Shown here piece by piece: positions 1-11,575 of a DNA stretch of 64,000 nt. Source of the stretch: Cephalopachus bancanus. Its lineage: Eukaryota; Chordata; Mammalia; Primates; Tarsiidae. The notes beneath the pieces were generated by a model. The model was given only the letters and a program-made list of their open reading frames with translations. It ran no database searches and was not told where the DNA came from. Position 1 is the first letter of the stretch. The number at the start of each line of letters is the position of its first letter. A program made the position numbers and the translations under genes. The stretch is taken from positions 7,711,501 through 7,775,500 of the forward strand of contig JAPVLO010000055.1 of the NCBI GenBank assembly GCA_027257055.1. Reading direction: 5' to 3'.

Positions 1-452
1 AACAACCAATAAAAGAAGGCTCCACTAGAAACCAGTTATCTTCTTCAAAAGTATTTTAGAGTGCTTTGCAAAAGCCCAGATGTAGTGTTCAATTCAAAGG
101 AGCTTGAGACTTTAATTCCAGATTGCTTTTGCCTAGAATACCAATTATGAGAAGTTCTGTTCCCCGGTTCCTCATGGCTAAGCTTTCCCTTGGGAATGAA
201 TTTATTGCTTTGGAAGACAGGAAGATTTTGGGGGCCAGTAAGGCTCAATTTAGCATATGATTGAGCCAATGTACTTAGTGATGCCTTAATTAAAAAAAAA
301 GACATTATTTAAATGTCTGTAATTATTATATACCCATCATCAAAATGATTCAAGTCATTGTATATTTTGCTGAAACCATTTTTCATATTAGAAAGATACA
401 TAAACATGTATACAAGTGATGAAGAATTGTATTCAATTTAAACTTTTTAGCT
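1..452. other. Unique AT-rich sequence, no feature seen
   Basis: I see no recognisable gene, RNA gene or repeat family here. Only short A/T runs are present. Confidence 0.5.
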
Positions 453-595
453 CTGACCCTTATTAATTTTGAGACGCTCCATGAGTTATTTAAATCTTCT
501 TTAATTTCTTTATCTGAAAAATCAAAATAATAGTGTCTACTTCATAAAAGAGTTATAGAGCTAAAATGACAGAGAGGCATGTGCTAGACTCCAAA
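453..595 (+). repeat. MIR SINE fragment
   Basis: The order of motifs follows the MIR core and 3' half: a 'GAGTTATTTAAAT...' segment matching the MIR 'AAGTTACTTAACCTC' block, then 'TTTCTTTATCTGAAAAAT', then a degraded 'GATAATAGTACCTACTTCA' block and an 'AGAGGCATGTG' tail. It is highly diverged, as expected of this ancient tRNA-derived SINE. Confidence 0.6.
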
Positions 596-642
596 GAATG
601 GAATTTATTTTCTCCTTTTATCTTTGAATAAACGTATAAGAT

Positions 643-734
643 TGTGTGTGTACATGCAGATGTGTTCATGTATGTGTGTAGGCATGTATGTGTGAACACA
701 TGTGTGTGTATATTCATGTGTGTGTGTATGTATG
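643..734. repeat. Interrupted (TG)n/(TGTA)n microsatellite
   Basis: About 90 bp of alternating TG and TA steps with several interruptions. A 76-residue open frame lies across it but is rich in C, V and M only because of the repeat, so I do not treat it as coding. Confidence 0.9.
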
Positions 735-1336
735 GCCAGTTTGTAATAATTCAGCCCAACCCCTACTTCTTTTACACATGTTCAATGAGATGTGAAGCCT
801 GTTGTAATGATCCAGAAGACTCAAAAAGACCTTCTTCATTTCTTAGAAAGATCAAATTATACATTATGAAGTAAAGTTTTAAGAATTGTATTATAGATAT
901 TTCCTGAATCATTTTGTATATTTGATAAATGTTCACTGAAGGTCAAAAATGTGAACCATTGCATATAAGATACTTGGCAATTTTTCTTAATTAGAACATT
1001 TACCCAACCACATTCTGATCCACCAAAATCAGGATATTTTATAAGTTATTCCTTGACAAAGTCAAGACAATGTACTGTGTGAAAACAAAGAGAATGAGCA
1101 AAGCAACTATTCATTCATTTATTGGGTACTTTTCTCACTCTCAAACCTGTTGCATGATAGAATCCTATACAAAGCCTTTTAGGAGATATTAATCCATGGG
1201 TAACAACTCAGACCAAGTGGAAATCTTGTCAGTGAAGCCCAGGCATTGGAATTTCTTTAAACACTCCAGTGAATTTTGTAATGCACAGAGTTAAAATTCA
1301 TTGCTCTAACTGTATTGTGTAAACCTTTTTTCTGTC
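735..1336. other. No recognisable feature
   Basis: AT-rich unique sequence. I see no gene or named repeat. Confidence 0.45.
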
Positions 1337-1430
1337 CAACTAGATAAAAGTTTCTTGACAACAAAGTCAAGGTACTATTTTATCATTACATCTATTTTTA
1401 CCTAGTACAATGCCTAGCACAATGACTCTG
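1337..1430 (+). repeat. L2 LINE 3'-end fragment
   Basis: The sequence resembles the L2 3' end 'TAGACTGTAAGCTCC...AATGCCTGGCACA'. Here it reads as a diverged 'CTAGATAAAAGTTTCTTGAC' followed by 'GTACAATGCCTAGCACAATG'. It is short and old. Confidence 0.5.
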
Positions 1431-3764
1431 TAAAAAAAATTTTTTTCTCTTTTTTTTTCCCCTTAGGGTTTTAGTCCCCGATGTTGAAAGAAATCAATAA
1501 ACTTATATAGAATAAATAAAGGGACATATGATTAAATAACCAAATAAATTAAGCAAATTTATTTTCATCCAGAAAGGTAACTTTTAACAGAGATATGAAA
1601 TGCTATAACATATTTTAACAAGATTATTCTGTGGGCTGTTTTGGAAATATTGTGAAGGAGGTCAAATACAGAAATTAAGTAAGAACAGAAAGATTATTGC
1701 AGCTATCCAAGAGAGATAATGATGGCTTGAATCATGGAAGTAACAGTGTGGTATAAACAGTGGTCAGAGTCTGGGCATCTTTGGTGGTAATTCCAATATG
1801 ACTTGCAGAGGAACTGAACATTCAATGTGAGAAAACGACAAGAATCAAGGATAATCCCAAGCTTTTGTGGCATGAGAAACTGGGATTAAATTGGTCAGAG
1901 ACTTAGATGAGAAAAAACACAAGATGTCAGGGTTTGCAGGAAAGATCAAGAACTTTATTTGAGGGAAGTAATGTCTGAGGTGCGTAGCATATAGCATAGG
2001 TGAACAAGTAAGACGGATACTTAAACCTAGGAATCTCAGAACAGAGATGGCGTACAAAACGATGATATTGAATGAGACACTGAAGGTGTGAAGTATGAAT
2101 AAAATTCTCAGGTTTTCTTCCCATTTTTATGATCAGTGTTCTTTCAGGGATTTTGTAACATGTATTTATGTACAATTTTATGTTTCATTCATTAATTCAG
2201 CAATTATGCTTTCCACACCCAAGGCATGTACAGATTTAATATTCCCAGTTCAGACTCTATAAGGTCTGAAGTTTTACAGTATATAGAAATGTGTCTTTTT
2301 GCTGAGACCTGGATATGAATCTTATGCTGTAAGCCTAATGTGTAGGATCAAATCACTAAGTCTAATTAGCTCATGTCCTTCTGAATCCATCTTTGTTTTT
2401 TGACAATCATAGACCTTGGTGACACTGGTTATAACAGTGTTAGTAAATGTGCTAGATTTTCAGGATGTTTCTTTATGAATGGTAATGATCTTTTTCATAT
2501 GGAGATAAAACAAATGCAAAGCATATTCTGGATGCACTTTTAGTTAGAAATTGAGTCCTGGAAACCCATTTCAAAATTATTTCCAGAGCTATCCTACACA
2601 GGGGTAGTATTGTGAGAACTGCAGAGATAAATATTTCACTTAATTTGTCCTCAAGACATTCGTAATCTGGTAGAAATGACAGAAATATTAATTTATATAA
2701 TACATGGTGGAGAATAATAAAGGCCATCAGGAGGAGATGGTAGTGGATGCTACTGATACACAATTCAGGTCCCTTTGGTTAGGTTGGCATGAACATTGGC
2801 TACTCGTGGCAAGGTGCTGTCTCCTCTGGAGAATACCCTGCACCAAAATAGAAGACTCACTGTCTTTCCTGGGTGTTTATACAAAGCCCACAGCTTATGG
2901 GCAGACATGGGAGTCTGACTTCTTGGCCTCAACTGAACCAACTCAGTTCATATTCCAGAACACCCTGTGTGACCAGACCAGAGCCAGAGTGCTGCCAAAA
3001 CCATACTCATTCTTAGCTCTCCTTCTTCCCAGTCCCATCCTCTCATCCCTTTCTCCTGCTTACATTCCTTCAGTGAATCACATGCATGCTACTTTATACC
3101 TCAGGCTTTGTTTCTGAAGAAACTGACCAAAGATAGATAATGATAAAACATAAAGAAAGTTTGTGCAAAATGTTTCAGAGAACATGGAAGACATGGTATT
3201 TGGACTTCCTAAGATAAAAGTATTTGGTTATGAAGAATGAACAGAAAATGTCTCATCCATGTAGGTGAAGGCAGAAGACAGACATGCACTTAAATCTAGA
3301 AAATAATGACCATATATGTTGTAATGCTGGTAAAGCCATGAGCTACATAGCTCAGTCTCAGAGCAGTGTGGAATTGAAAAGAGTGTGTTCCAGGAACCAA
3401 AAGCAATTTTTCAGTAATTTGTTCTTTACTTACTTTGCACAAATGGCATGAAGAATATACATAGACAACAACAATACTGCTTAGCTCTTCTCTTCCCCGT
3501 CATCTACTTCTCTAAATACGGTAACCACTTTCATGTCTTTCCTGAACTCAAATACACCACCTGACCCCATCCAGCCTAGGCCAGTCGACTACCTCTCACC
3601 TTTCTTCCCCTCTCCCTTGTGGCCAAAAGAACCAAGTCTGGCAAAATACACCACTATGTGGAGAACAAGAGAGGAAAACAGACCTAAGAGATTAAGCTAG
3701 AATGCAGAGTCACAATAAAGGCCAAGATCTCTTTGGCATAAGTATTTTTTATCACATTATCAAT
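1431..3764. other. Unique sequence with one unrecognised 137-codon open frame
   Basis: No repeat family is recognised across this stretch. Bases 2704-3117 (+) hold an open frame of 137 codons. I recognise no domain in it, and its C-terminal half is simply a C/T-rich tract read as L, S and P. It has no obvious splice context. I regard it as a chance ORF. Confidence 0.4.
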
Positions 3765-3885
3765 AATAAGGACCTAATAGATGTCAGATAAATAGCTAGA
3801 TAATTTTTATACATTATATCTATGCTTCGCTATGATATGTCATTACATGCATTTTGCAGATGAGTAAATGGAGGCCCACCAAGAT
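3765..3885 (-). repeat. MIR SINE fragment, reverse orientation
   Basis: Diverged match to the reverse complement of MIR. The clearest part is 'CATTTTGCAGATGAGTAAATGGAGGC', corresponding to the MIR 'CATTTTACAGATGAGGAAACTGAGGC' block near 3850. Confidence 0.65.
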
Positions 3886-3997
3886 TATTTCTAGACCTTT
3901 CTGATACACATGGCTCTTCCTTTTATACCATTCTTCTCAATATTACTTTCCTTTCTTAGACATTCCAGGAAAAGCAATACCAGTTCACCTGGAATTA

Positions 3998-4372
3998 TGG
4001 TTAGTTTATGCATCAACTTGACTGGGCTAAGGAATGCTCAGATAGCTGGCAAAACATCATTTGTGCATGTTTCATGAGGGTGTTTCTGAAAGAGATTAGC
4101 CCTTAAACAGGCTCTGTAAACAATATCCATCCTCAGCAATGTCGTTGGCCATTATCTAACCCATGAGGACCTGAATAGAACAAAAATATAAAGGAATCTT
4201 GAATTTGCTCTGTTATGAGCTGACCTTTCATCTTTTTCTGCCCTCCAGCATCAGAGTTCCTGGTTCCCAGGCCTTTGGACTCAGACTGAATTACACCATT
4301 GACTTGCATGGTTTTCCAGCTTGTAGATAATAGATTGTGGGACTTCTCAGCCTCCATAATTGCATGATTCAA
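3998..4372 (+). mobile_element. Old LTR-type repeat (ERVL/MLT2-like), truncated at its 3' end
   Basis: It carries a widely dispersed mammalian repeat signature: a 'GCATCAACTTGACTGGGCTAAGG' start, 'GATAGCTGGCAAAACATCA', 'GAGGGTGTTTCTGAAAGAGATTAG', and, near the end, 'TGTGGGACTTCTCAGCCTCC' and 'ATAATTGCATGA'. In other copies the element ends in a TA-rich stretch and an 'AGAAACAGAACC'-type terminus. Here it runs straight into the microsatellite at 4373. The family name is given from memory and is uncertain; the repeat identity itself is firmer. Confidence 0.6.
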
Positions 4373-4373
4373 C

Positions 4374-4408
<35 letters not shown>

Positions 4409-4440
4409 TACATATATATACATATATGTCTATATATAAT
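4373..4440. repeat. (TA)n(CA)n(TA)n compound microsatellite
   Basis: Alternating TA, CA and TA blocks directly abut the LTR-like repeat at 3998-4372. They probably grew from that repeat's TA-rich terminal segment. An AG-rich tail (4459-4474) follows. Confidence 0.85.
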
Positions 4441-6802
4441 ATTTTATACATATATAAGATAGAGAGAGAGAGATACTGATGATTTCTTATTGCAATTGAA
4501 AAAAATAGTGCTAATGTATTCAAATTAATATAAATATTTTCTGAATTTTTTATTATCACCATTTGGAAGTTTTGACAAAGTATCAGTGTTTACCAGGCAA
4601 TTTAGTTACCAAAAAAAAAAAAAATTATTGCTTTCTTTGTGAATTTAAAAATAGCCTTACAATGTTCATTATAGTTAATTCAATTTACCCCATGCTATCC
4701 AATAAAATATGATCATGAACTATTACATTTTAGAAGACCTAACATACGTAAAGCATATTGTAACATCGGAAAAATATTCAAGCATGTTGTTTGACATTAG
4801 AAATGGTAAATTTGTGTTTATTACTTTGTATTTTGCTGTTTCATTGCACTTTTTTTATTTATGCCTACCTTGTCTCTTTGATCAAGTTTGTATAAATCAA
4901 ATGCATATTTATATTCATAGTTCATATCATAGTAATAAAACAATGTAAAAGGACAAATAAAGCATTTTAGTCATCTTTATTTCCAAATTTTATTTAATCA
5001 ATACTTTCTATGTATTTTCAATGTATTTTAATCTATTTTTATAATAAATATTTAATAGTCCATAATTATTGTGACCTGTTATACTATTATTTATACTATT
5101 CAAACATATTTTTAAATATCTGAGTAATTTTTATGTCATTATCAATTAAAACTTTGAGGAGAACCTCTTTGAATAATGAATATATGGTCACTTGCATATA
5201 GAAAAGACAATGTGAAATAATGTGTTTTTTTCTATTTATGGAAATCTGAGGAATTAAATTTCCTATAAATCTAATTGTTAGTTCTATTAGAAACAGAGTT
5301 AAAGAGTTGAGATAGTAGGTTGATAAGAAATACTATTTAAGCCATGCCTTTAATAAAAATATGCCATATTCAAATATAAAAATTAATTGTTATTTAATTA
5401 TATTTTGTTCAGAATGGCCCACTGACAATGAATGATAATTATTCCATCATACAAGTGAAAAAACAAAGACCTGCAGACCTCTTATGCATAATATTTTGGA
5501 TTAATAAGATATTGCTAAAGATCAAGTTCAAGTCAGTTATAGAATAGCCCTAGAACTGTCAAAGGAATGTTTTTTACTTTCATTTCTAATCATTTTGGAT
5601 CTAATCAAAGGAGTTGAGAAAACAATGCATTTCTAAATTCAATCTGAAAAACTCTATTTTTGTCATTAGTATAAACTTGCTTAGTAATATCATTCCATTT
5701 GCCCGCACCTGGATGGTGACTTTTTTCTCCCTAAAACCTGGCATGTCAACACACACTGCTCTGAGATATGTTTCCTTGGTGATGGATTCAAGGCCATAGC
5801 ATCTCTTGAAAGGGTCAGTGAAAGGCAAGAGCAGACTGGTGTGAGCTGGACATCTGGCATGTAGTAAATGCATTTAGAAAGCTAATAAACCACTCATTGT
5901 GAATGACTCCTGAAATTGATTCCAATACGAGCAGTTGGGAAAGAAATAAGCTTTTAGGAAGGTCATTTAATGTCATATAGAGTCTTTCTCTACAACCCAG
6001 TTAAACTGCTTAGCAGTTTACAAAGCAAATCCCAGCCCAATTTTGATCTGGTAATTAATTGAGCCTTCTAGTCAAGAGAGGGCTATGCATAGAAATGGGA
6101 TATGGCCATAATTCTTTGGCCCTAATAACTCAAAATTTGAATTGCCAGATGGTCTGTGACATGAGATGGCTGATGAAGAGAAGTAGAAATCATTCCACTC
6201 ATGTCAGTGCTTTGTCAGTTTCTCACCAGTGGCATACAAGCTTCGTGTATGTAGCTACATCCCTGTGAGTGTAGTTTTACTGAAGTTCTCCTATTAATTC
6301 TATGTGCATATTGTCAAGACTTGGAAATGACTAAGGACATGGTCAAAGAGGACTCAAATGTTTTTCCAGGTCTCACCTTTGGGAAACAATCAGATATCTC
6401 AGAAAAATGACGTGTACAAAGCTCCATCTCTATACACGGAATGAAAAAAGGCGGAGAAGATAAATGTTCAGGAGTCTCCATTCAGCACCATGAAGCACCA
6501 GAAGGTCCCAAGGACACCAGCTAAACAAGAGAGTCAGAAACAAGGAAATTAAAATCAAGTCAATGCCGATGTGCAATGGTAGTAACAATTTTTTTAAAAA
6601 CATTTCTTAAATCTCTGTTTCTGCTTCTTTTTTCTATTGCTGCATTTTGTGTTGCCTCACCAATTAATGAGCAAGAAGTGAAAAAAAAAATTCCATATAT
6701 GAAAATCATGTATCTTAGGGGTAGAAAAAAAATGCAGAGCTTGAGAAGAATGTTCTATTTCACAGCAAGTCTTGGGGGTAGTTACAGGATTTGGTAAAAA
6801 CA
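4441..6802. other. AT-rich unique sequence, no gene seen
   Basis: Apart from an A13 run near 4612 and general AT richness, I recognise no repeat family, RNA gene or exon. Short open frames (for example 5601-5873 minus and 6576-6797 plus) show no recognisable protein family. Confidence 0.4.
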
Positions 6803-6962
6803 AGCATGAATTTTGGAGTAACATATATTTACATTTAAACACTGGTTCTGCCACTTAGTTGTGTGACATTGGGCAGAGTATTTTTTTTTTCATTAAGCCT
6901 TGGATTACTTATTTGGAAAATGGGGATTTTATCTACCTAATTGGATTGTAAGAGGATTAAAA
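6803..6962 (+). repeat. MIR SINE
   Basis: It shows the MIR order: a 'TTTGGAGTA' segment, 'GGTTCTGCCACTTAGTTGTG', 'TGACATTGGGCAGAGTA', 'AAAATGGGGATTTTATCTACC', then 'GTAAGAGGATTAA'. An A-rich stretch follows. It is one of the better-preserved MIRs in the window. Confidence 0.8.
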
Positions 6963-8199
6963 AAAAAGAAAAAGAAGGAAAGAAAAATATTATGCACTTG
7001 AGACAACTTCATAACCTCTTTAACAGGAAAATGTAAATATTTTATACTCTTGTATATGATACAAAGAAGTAATGGGAAGTATTGAATTAAAGTTAATATA
7101 AAGAATATGTGAACCTGCACTTACAATATTATTTTACTAGAATTGAATATACTCACCATAGATAATGGGGCAAATGGCATATAGGCTAAAAAGGAGAGAA
7201 AGTATAGATGAAGCACTGGAAATATAAGTGCTAGTTATTGAAAAACAAATAAGCACTGAGGTTCCAGCAAGGTCAATACTAGATTTCCAAGGCTCACATA
7301 CACTTGGTGTTTTATTATTCACATTCAAACGGAGACAATGAGATGGCAAATAGTTGCATAATTTAATAGACAAGAATATGAAGACTTGGCCAAACAAAAG
7401 CTGTCAGAGACAGCAAAGCTGGACTTGGAATGGTCACTGTCTGGACATAGGCTCAGGGAAAGCCACTCAGGAAAAGCCAGGAAAATGCAGCAGCCCTATT
7501 CACAGCAAAGCTCTGTGCAGTTTTCCCTAGTCAATCTTTTATGGCTCCAGGGAGAATGGCCTGTCTTAAAACCTTGTTCCACTATAAAAAGGGGTCATCA
7601 TAAAGTCGGATCATAGAAATCCCATGGTCTACTGACACTGAGTCACCAATCTTTGATGAGACATGGTGGGACTCATCTCTATGATTCATCACTTAACTGA
7701 AAGGTCCTAACTTCCTGAAACTGCTGATCAAAATTCTAAATCCCTGGCAATATTTGTGTACACAATAATGTCTAAATTAATATATGCATTAAAACAGAAA
7801 TAGTCTATCATGCTGCTGTATGTACTGCAATTAAAAACTGATCTTAAAATAATTTGTTGCAAAAATAAAGAACAATTTATTAATGGTTAAAAAAAATTGA
7901 AAATATTTAAATTTATTTCTAAACTACAATTTTTTATTTACTTTGTCAGAAAGGGATGGGGTTTTAGATAGCATTATGGGAAATGCACTTATTCCAAATA
8001 AAATCCTAACCAGAGCAAGTTGTGTAAATAAAAGTGTCTTCACAGATGTAATTTAGTGTTGGGGGGAGGGTAGAGCATAAGGAAAGGGACAGTGATAAAG
8101 GACAAACTTGGGAACTGCTGAATTATTTATGGTTATAAAATCTTCAAAGTTTTTTAAATAATGCTCTTATACTGCTATTGAAAGTGATTTATAAGATGT
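6963..8199. other. Unique sequence, no gene seen
   Basis: No family is recognised. Short open frames at 7137-7397 (-) and 7386-7616 (+) overlap on opposite strands and match nothing I know. Confidence 0.4.
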
Positions 8200-8505
8200 G
8201 AGCAACTCAATGTGTGTGTCTCCCTGGAATTCACATCTTGGAATCCTAACCTCCAATATAATGATATTAGTTGGTGGGTGTTTGGAGAGGTGATTAGGTT
8301 ATGAGGGTGGAGCCCTGGTGAATGAAATTAGTGGTTTTATAAGGAGAAACACAAGAGAGATAATTTTTCTCTCAGTCATACGCAACTGCAATGAGAAGCC
8401 AGGAACTGAGCCCTCTTCACACACCAGATATGCCAGCTGTTTGATCTTGAATATGCCAGCTGTTTGATATTGGACTTTCAACCTCCAGAATTGCTTGGTT
8501 GGAAG
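8200..8505 (+). mobile_element. MLT1-type (MaLR) LTR, solo and decayed
   Basis: It follows the MLT1 LTR consensus: 'TGTGTCTCCCTGGAATTCA', 'GAATCCTAACCTCCAATA', 'GAGGTGATTAGGTTATGAGG', 'GTGGAGCCCTGGTGAATG', 'CTTCACACACCAGATATGCC' and finally 'CAACCTCCAGAATTG'. The 3' terminus is eroded. A 23-bp unit ('ATATGCCAGCTGTTTGAT' plus five bases) is tandemly duplicated at about 8426-8472 inside it. No internal retroviral region is seen, so it is a solo LTR or fragment. Confidence 0.75.
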
Positions 8506-9095
8506 TAGTGGTGAAGTTATTCTATCATTCCTTTTAAACTGATGTCTAAAATGCTTCTGATCAAACATTAAAATAACTTTGCATTTTAGAGCACTTACAG
8601 AATTAAAGTTAAGAAAATCATGACTAAATAAAGCAACTGGTGCACCCAGGACACTAATTTTAAGTAGGAGTTTATTCTTAGGTTCTTGCAAGTGTTGATC
8701 TTATATTTATATGACCCAGAGAGTAAGAGCCTTCTTAATTTTTTTGTCCTAGGCACCTATCTGTCTTCACTCTAGTCACTATTCTGCTTGTTCTAATATG
8801 GAATAAAACAGACAATGGACACTCCAAATTGTGCCAACATTAAAGGAGAGAGGAAAATATCAGCCTGGGAGATTATGAAACCTAGGGGATTGAGTATATT
8901 CATCTTCTTGGGGCTTTGGAAATAGTATTTTCGAAAATACAATATGGTTAGATGGCCTAAGGGGGGATGTTCTCTCTAATTCAAAAAGTAAAATGCAAAA
9001 AGCTAATAATCAGTTTTAACTGCCTTGAGGAGAAGGCTTAGAAAATTGAAGTGATGAAAGAGAGGATGCACAGAGTCACTGGTACTGAGAGCTTT
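8506..9095. other. No recognisable feature
   Basis: AT-rich unique sequence between the MLT1 LTR and the L1M fragment. Confidence 0.4.
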
Positions 9096-11575
9096 TACTA
9101 TAAAGGTATAAAATACCATGAAAAATGGTAAAAATCCCTTTGAAATCATAAATTGCCAAAGATATCTCAAGAAAATAATAGATAACTTGAATAATTTTAA
9201 CTTTATTAAATAAAAGGAACTTGTAGTAAAAACTTTTCACAAAAGAAAACACAAATGCATTCACTGGTGAATTCTGTCAAACTTTTCAGGAAGAAATTGT
9301 AGTAATTCTACACATTTTTTTTCCAGAATATGCAAGTGGAAAGACCACTTACCAACTTATTTTATGAAGCCAGCAATGCATTGACACCCAAACTGAACAA
9401 AAATATGACAAGAAGGAAATTATAGACAATATTACTTATGATTATAAGCACACATATTCTCAACAAAATACTAACAAATTGATTCAAACCAAATTTGAAA
9501 AAAAAAGTAATGTATTGTGACCAAGTAGAGATTATCCCTAGAATGCAAGGCTGGTTCAATATTCCAAAATCTATCAGGGCAATTCACCATGTGAATAAAA
9601 TGAAGAAAAAAAAATAAACAATTATATAGATACATTCAGAAATAGCCTTTGATAAAATTCAAAATGCATTCACAATAAAATAGTCAACAAATTAGAAATA
9701 AAAGGGAACTTTATTAACCAAATAGAAGGCATCACCAAAAGAAAAGAAATGTGAAAGATTGAAAATTTTTCCTCAAAGATTAGGAACAAGGCAGGTATAT
9801 ACACTCTCACTATTCCTATTAAAAACATCATTAGAAATCTAAGCTTATTCAATAAACAAGATAAATAAATTTTTGAAAATATGCAAGTTTAAGGGAAATA
9901 AATACAATTGTCTTTTTCTCTAGGTGGTATAATTGGCTAAAAAAAATCTGAAAGAATCTACAAATAGGCTGTAGAATTAATAGAGGGTTTGCCAAAGCCA
10001 GAGAATACAATACCAATAAGAAAATTCAATGATATTTATACATGTTAGCACTGAAAATTGAAATTATAAATAGTATCATATACAATAGCACAAAACCCTT
10101 GAAATATTTAGATTTAAAACTTACAAAACGTATGCAAAAGCTATATGCTGAAATTTTCTTTAAAATACCGACATAATAAGTAAAATTTAGTTAAAATGTA
10201 GCTCTGTACTGTACCTTCTCAGGAACAAAAACTCTATATTATCAACCCTTCCTGACTTGCCTATAGGTTCATCACAATTCTGATCAAAATTTTGTAGGAT
10301 TTTTGTAGAAATAGATATGTTTGTTCTAAAATGTGCATTGAAAGGTAAAATAGCTAGAACCCATAAAGCAAATTGAAAAAAGGAAACAAAGTTAGGAATA
10401 CTCCCAGTTAAATCTAGAATTCATGTGGAACTATGGCACTCAAGATTGATATTACAGGAAGAGTGGGTATATACCTTAATTGACAAGAATAGAATCCAGA
10501 AATGTAATCAGGTATATACACTCAATTGATTTCTATTTAAGGAACAAAGGCAATTCAGTGGAGATAGAAAAATCTTTCTACAAATGATTCTATGACAATT
10601 GGGTTTCCATATGCAATAAAACAAACCTCCACTAAAACTTTGCCCACTGTAAAAAAGTTAACTTTAAATGGACCATAAACCTAAATACAAAACTGAAAAG
10701 TATAAAATTTCTAGTTGAAAACATGGGAAAAATATATTAGAATTTGAACTTAGGTTAGGTACAATGCCAAAAATATGATTCTTAAAGAAATTAAATTTAT
10801 AAATCTCATCAAAAGTACAAACTTTTACTCTTTAAGATATAATTAAAATAAATTTATGACAAGCCACAGATTGGAAATAAAATATTTTTAAACCAAACAT
10901 GTTATGAAAGACTTGTATTCACAATACACTAGGAACTCTTAAGGCTTAAGTAAACAAAGAACCTAATTATAAGTGTATAAAAGTTTTAAACAGACATCAC
11001 AATGTAAGATATGTCGATGAAAAATAATCACATACAAAGATGTTCAACACTGTTAGTCACTAGAGAAATGCAAATTAAAACACCATAAGATACTGCTTTA
11101 CATGTAATAGAAAATCATTTTTAAATGTTAAAATTTTAAAATTCCAAGTACTGACAAAGATGTTAGGTAACTGGAATTCACATCTATTGTTAGTAGGCAC
11201 ATCTCCAGCCAGTTGTGCAGTTTGACTGTTTCCTATAAAATTCAGTGTATGTTCACCATATAGCCTAGCAATCTTACTTAAGTATCTGCTCACATGAAAT
11301 CATAACCTATTTTTTCTGAAAAATGTACAGAAACATACGCATAGTGGTTTTATTCATAATTGCCCTAAACTAGACAGAGTTAAACATACCACAACTCAGG
11401 AATTGATAAACACACCACAGAATATCCTTAAAATAGTATACTATTCAACATTAAACAAAACCAAACCACTGATACATCCAGCAATGTGGATGAAACGCAA
11501 ATGGATTTTATGCTAATAACTGTATTTTTTAAAAATAACAAGACAAAGGATTCAAAAGAAGCTTGATATTTGTGT
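9096..11575 (+). mobile_element. L1M (old L1) fragment: ORF2 reverse-transcriptase to C-terminal part
   Basis: The stretch follows the L1 ORF2 order on the plus strand: 'TTCACTGGTGAATTCTGTCA' (about 9260), 'GAATGCAAGGCTGGTTCAAT' (about 9541), a degraded 'GCCTTTGATAAAATTCAAAA' (about 9645), and much later 'TGTTCAACACTGTTAGTCAC' (about 11041) and 'GATACATCCAGCAATGTGGA' (about 11471). It ends in A/T-rich sequence without a clear 3' UTR or poly(A). The reading frame is destroyed by many stops, and the catalytic Y/FADD motif cannot be found. It is an old, 5'-truncated copy. Confidence 0.85.

Noticed and set aside
644..874. 76-codon plus-strand frame starting in the TG repeat
   Set aside because: The first half is translated microsatellite (MCVHADVFMYV-like composition), and nothing supports a gene.
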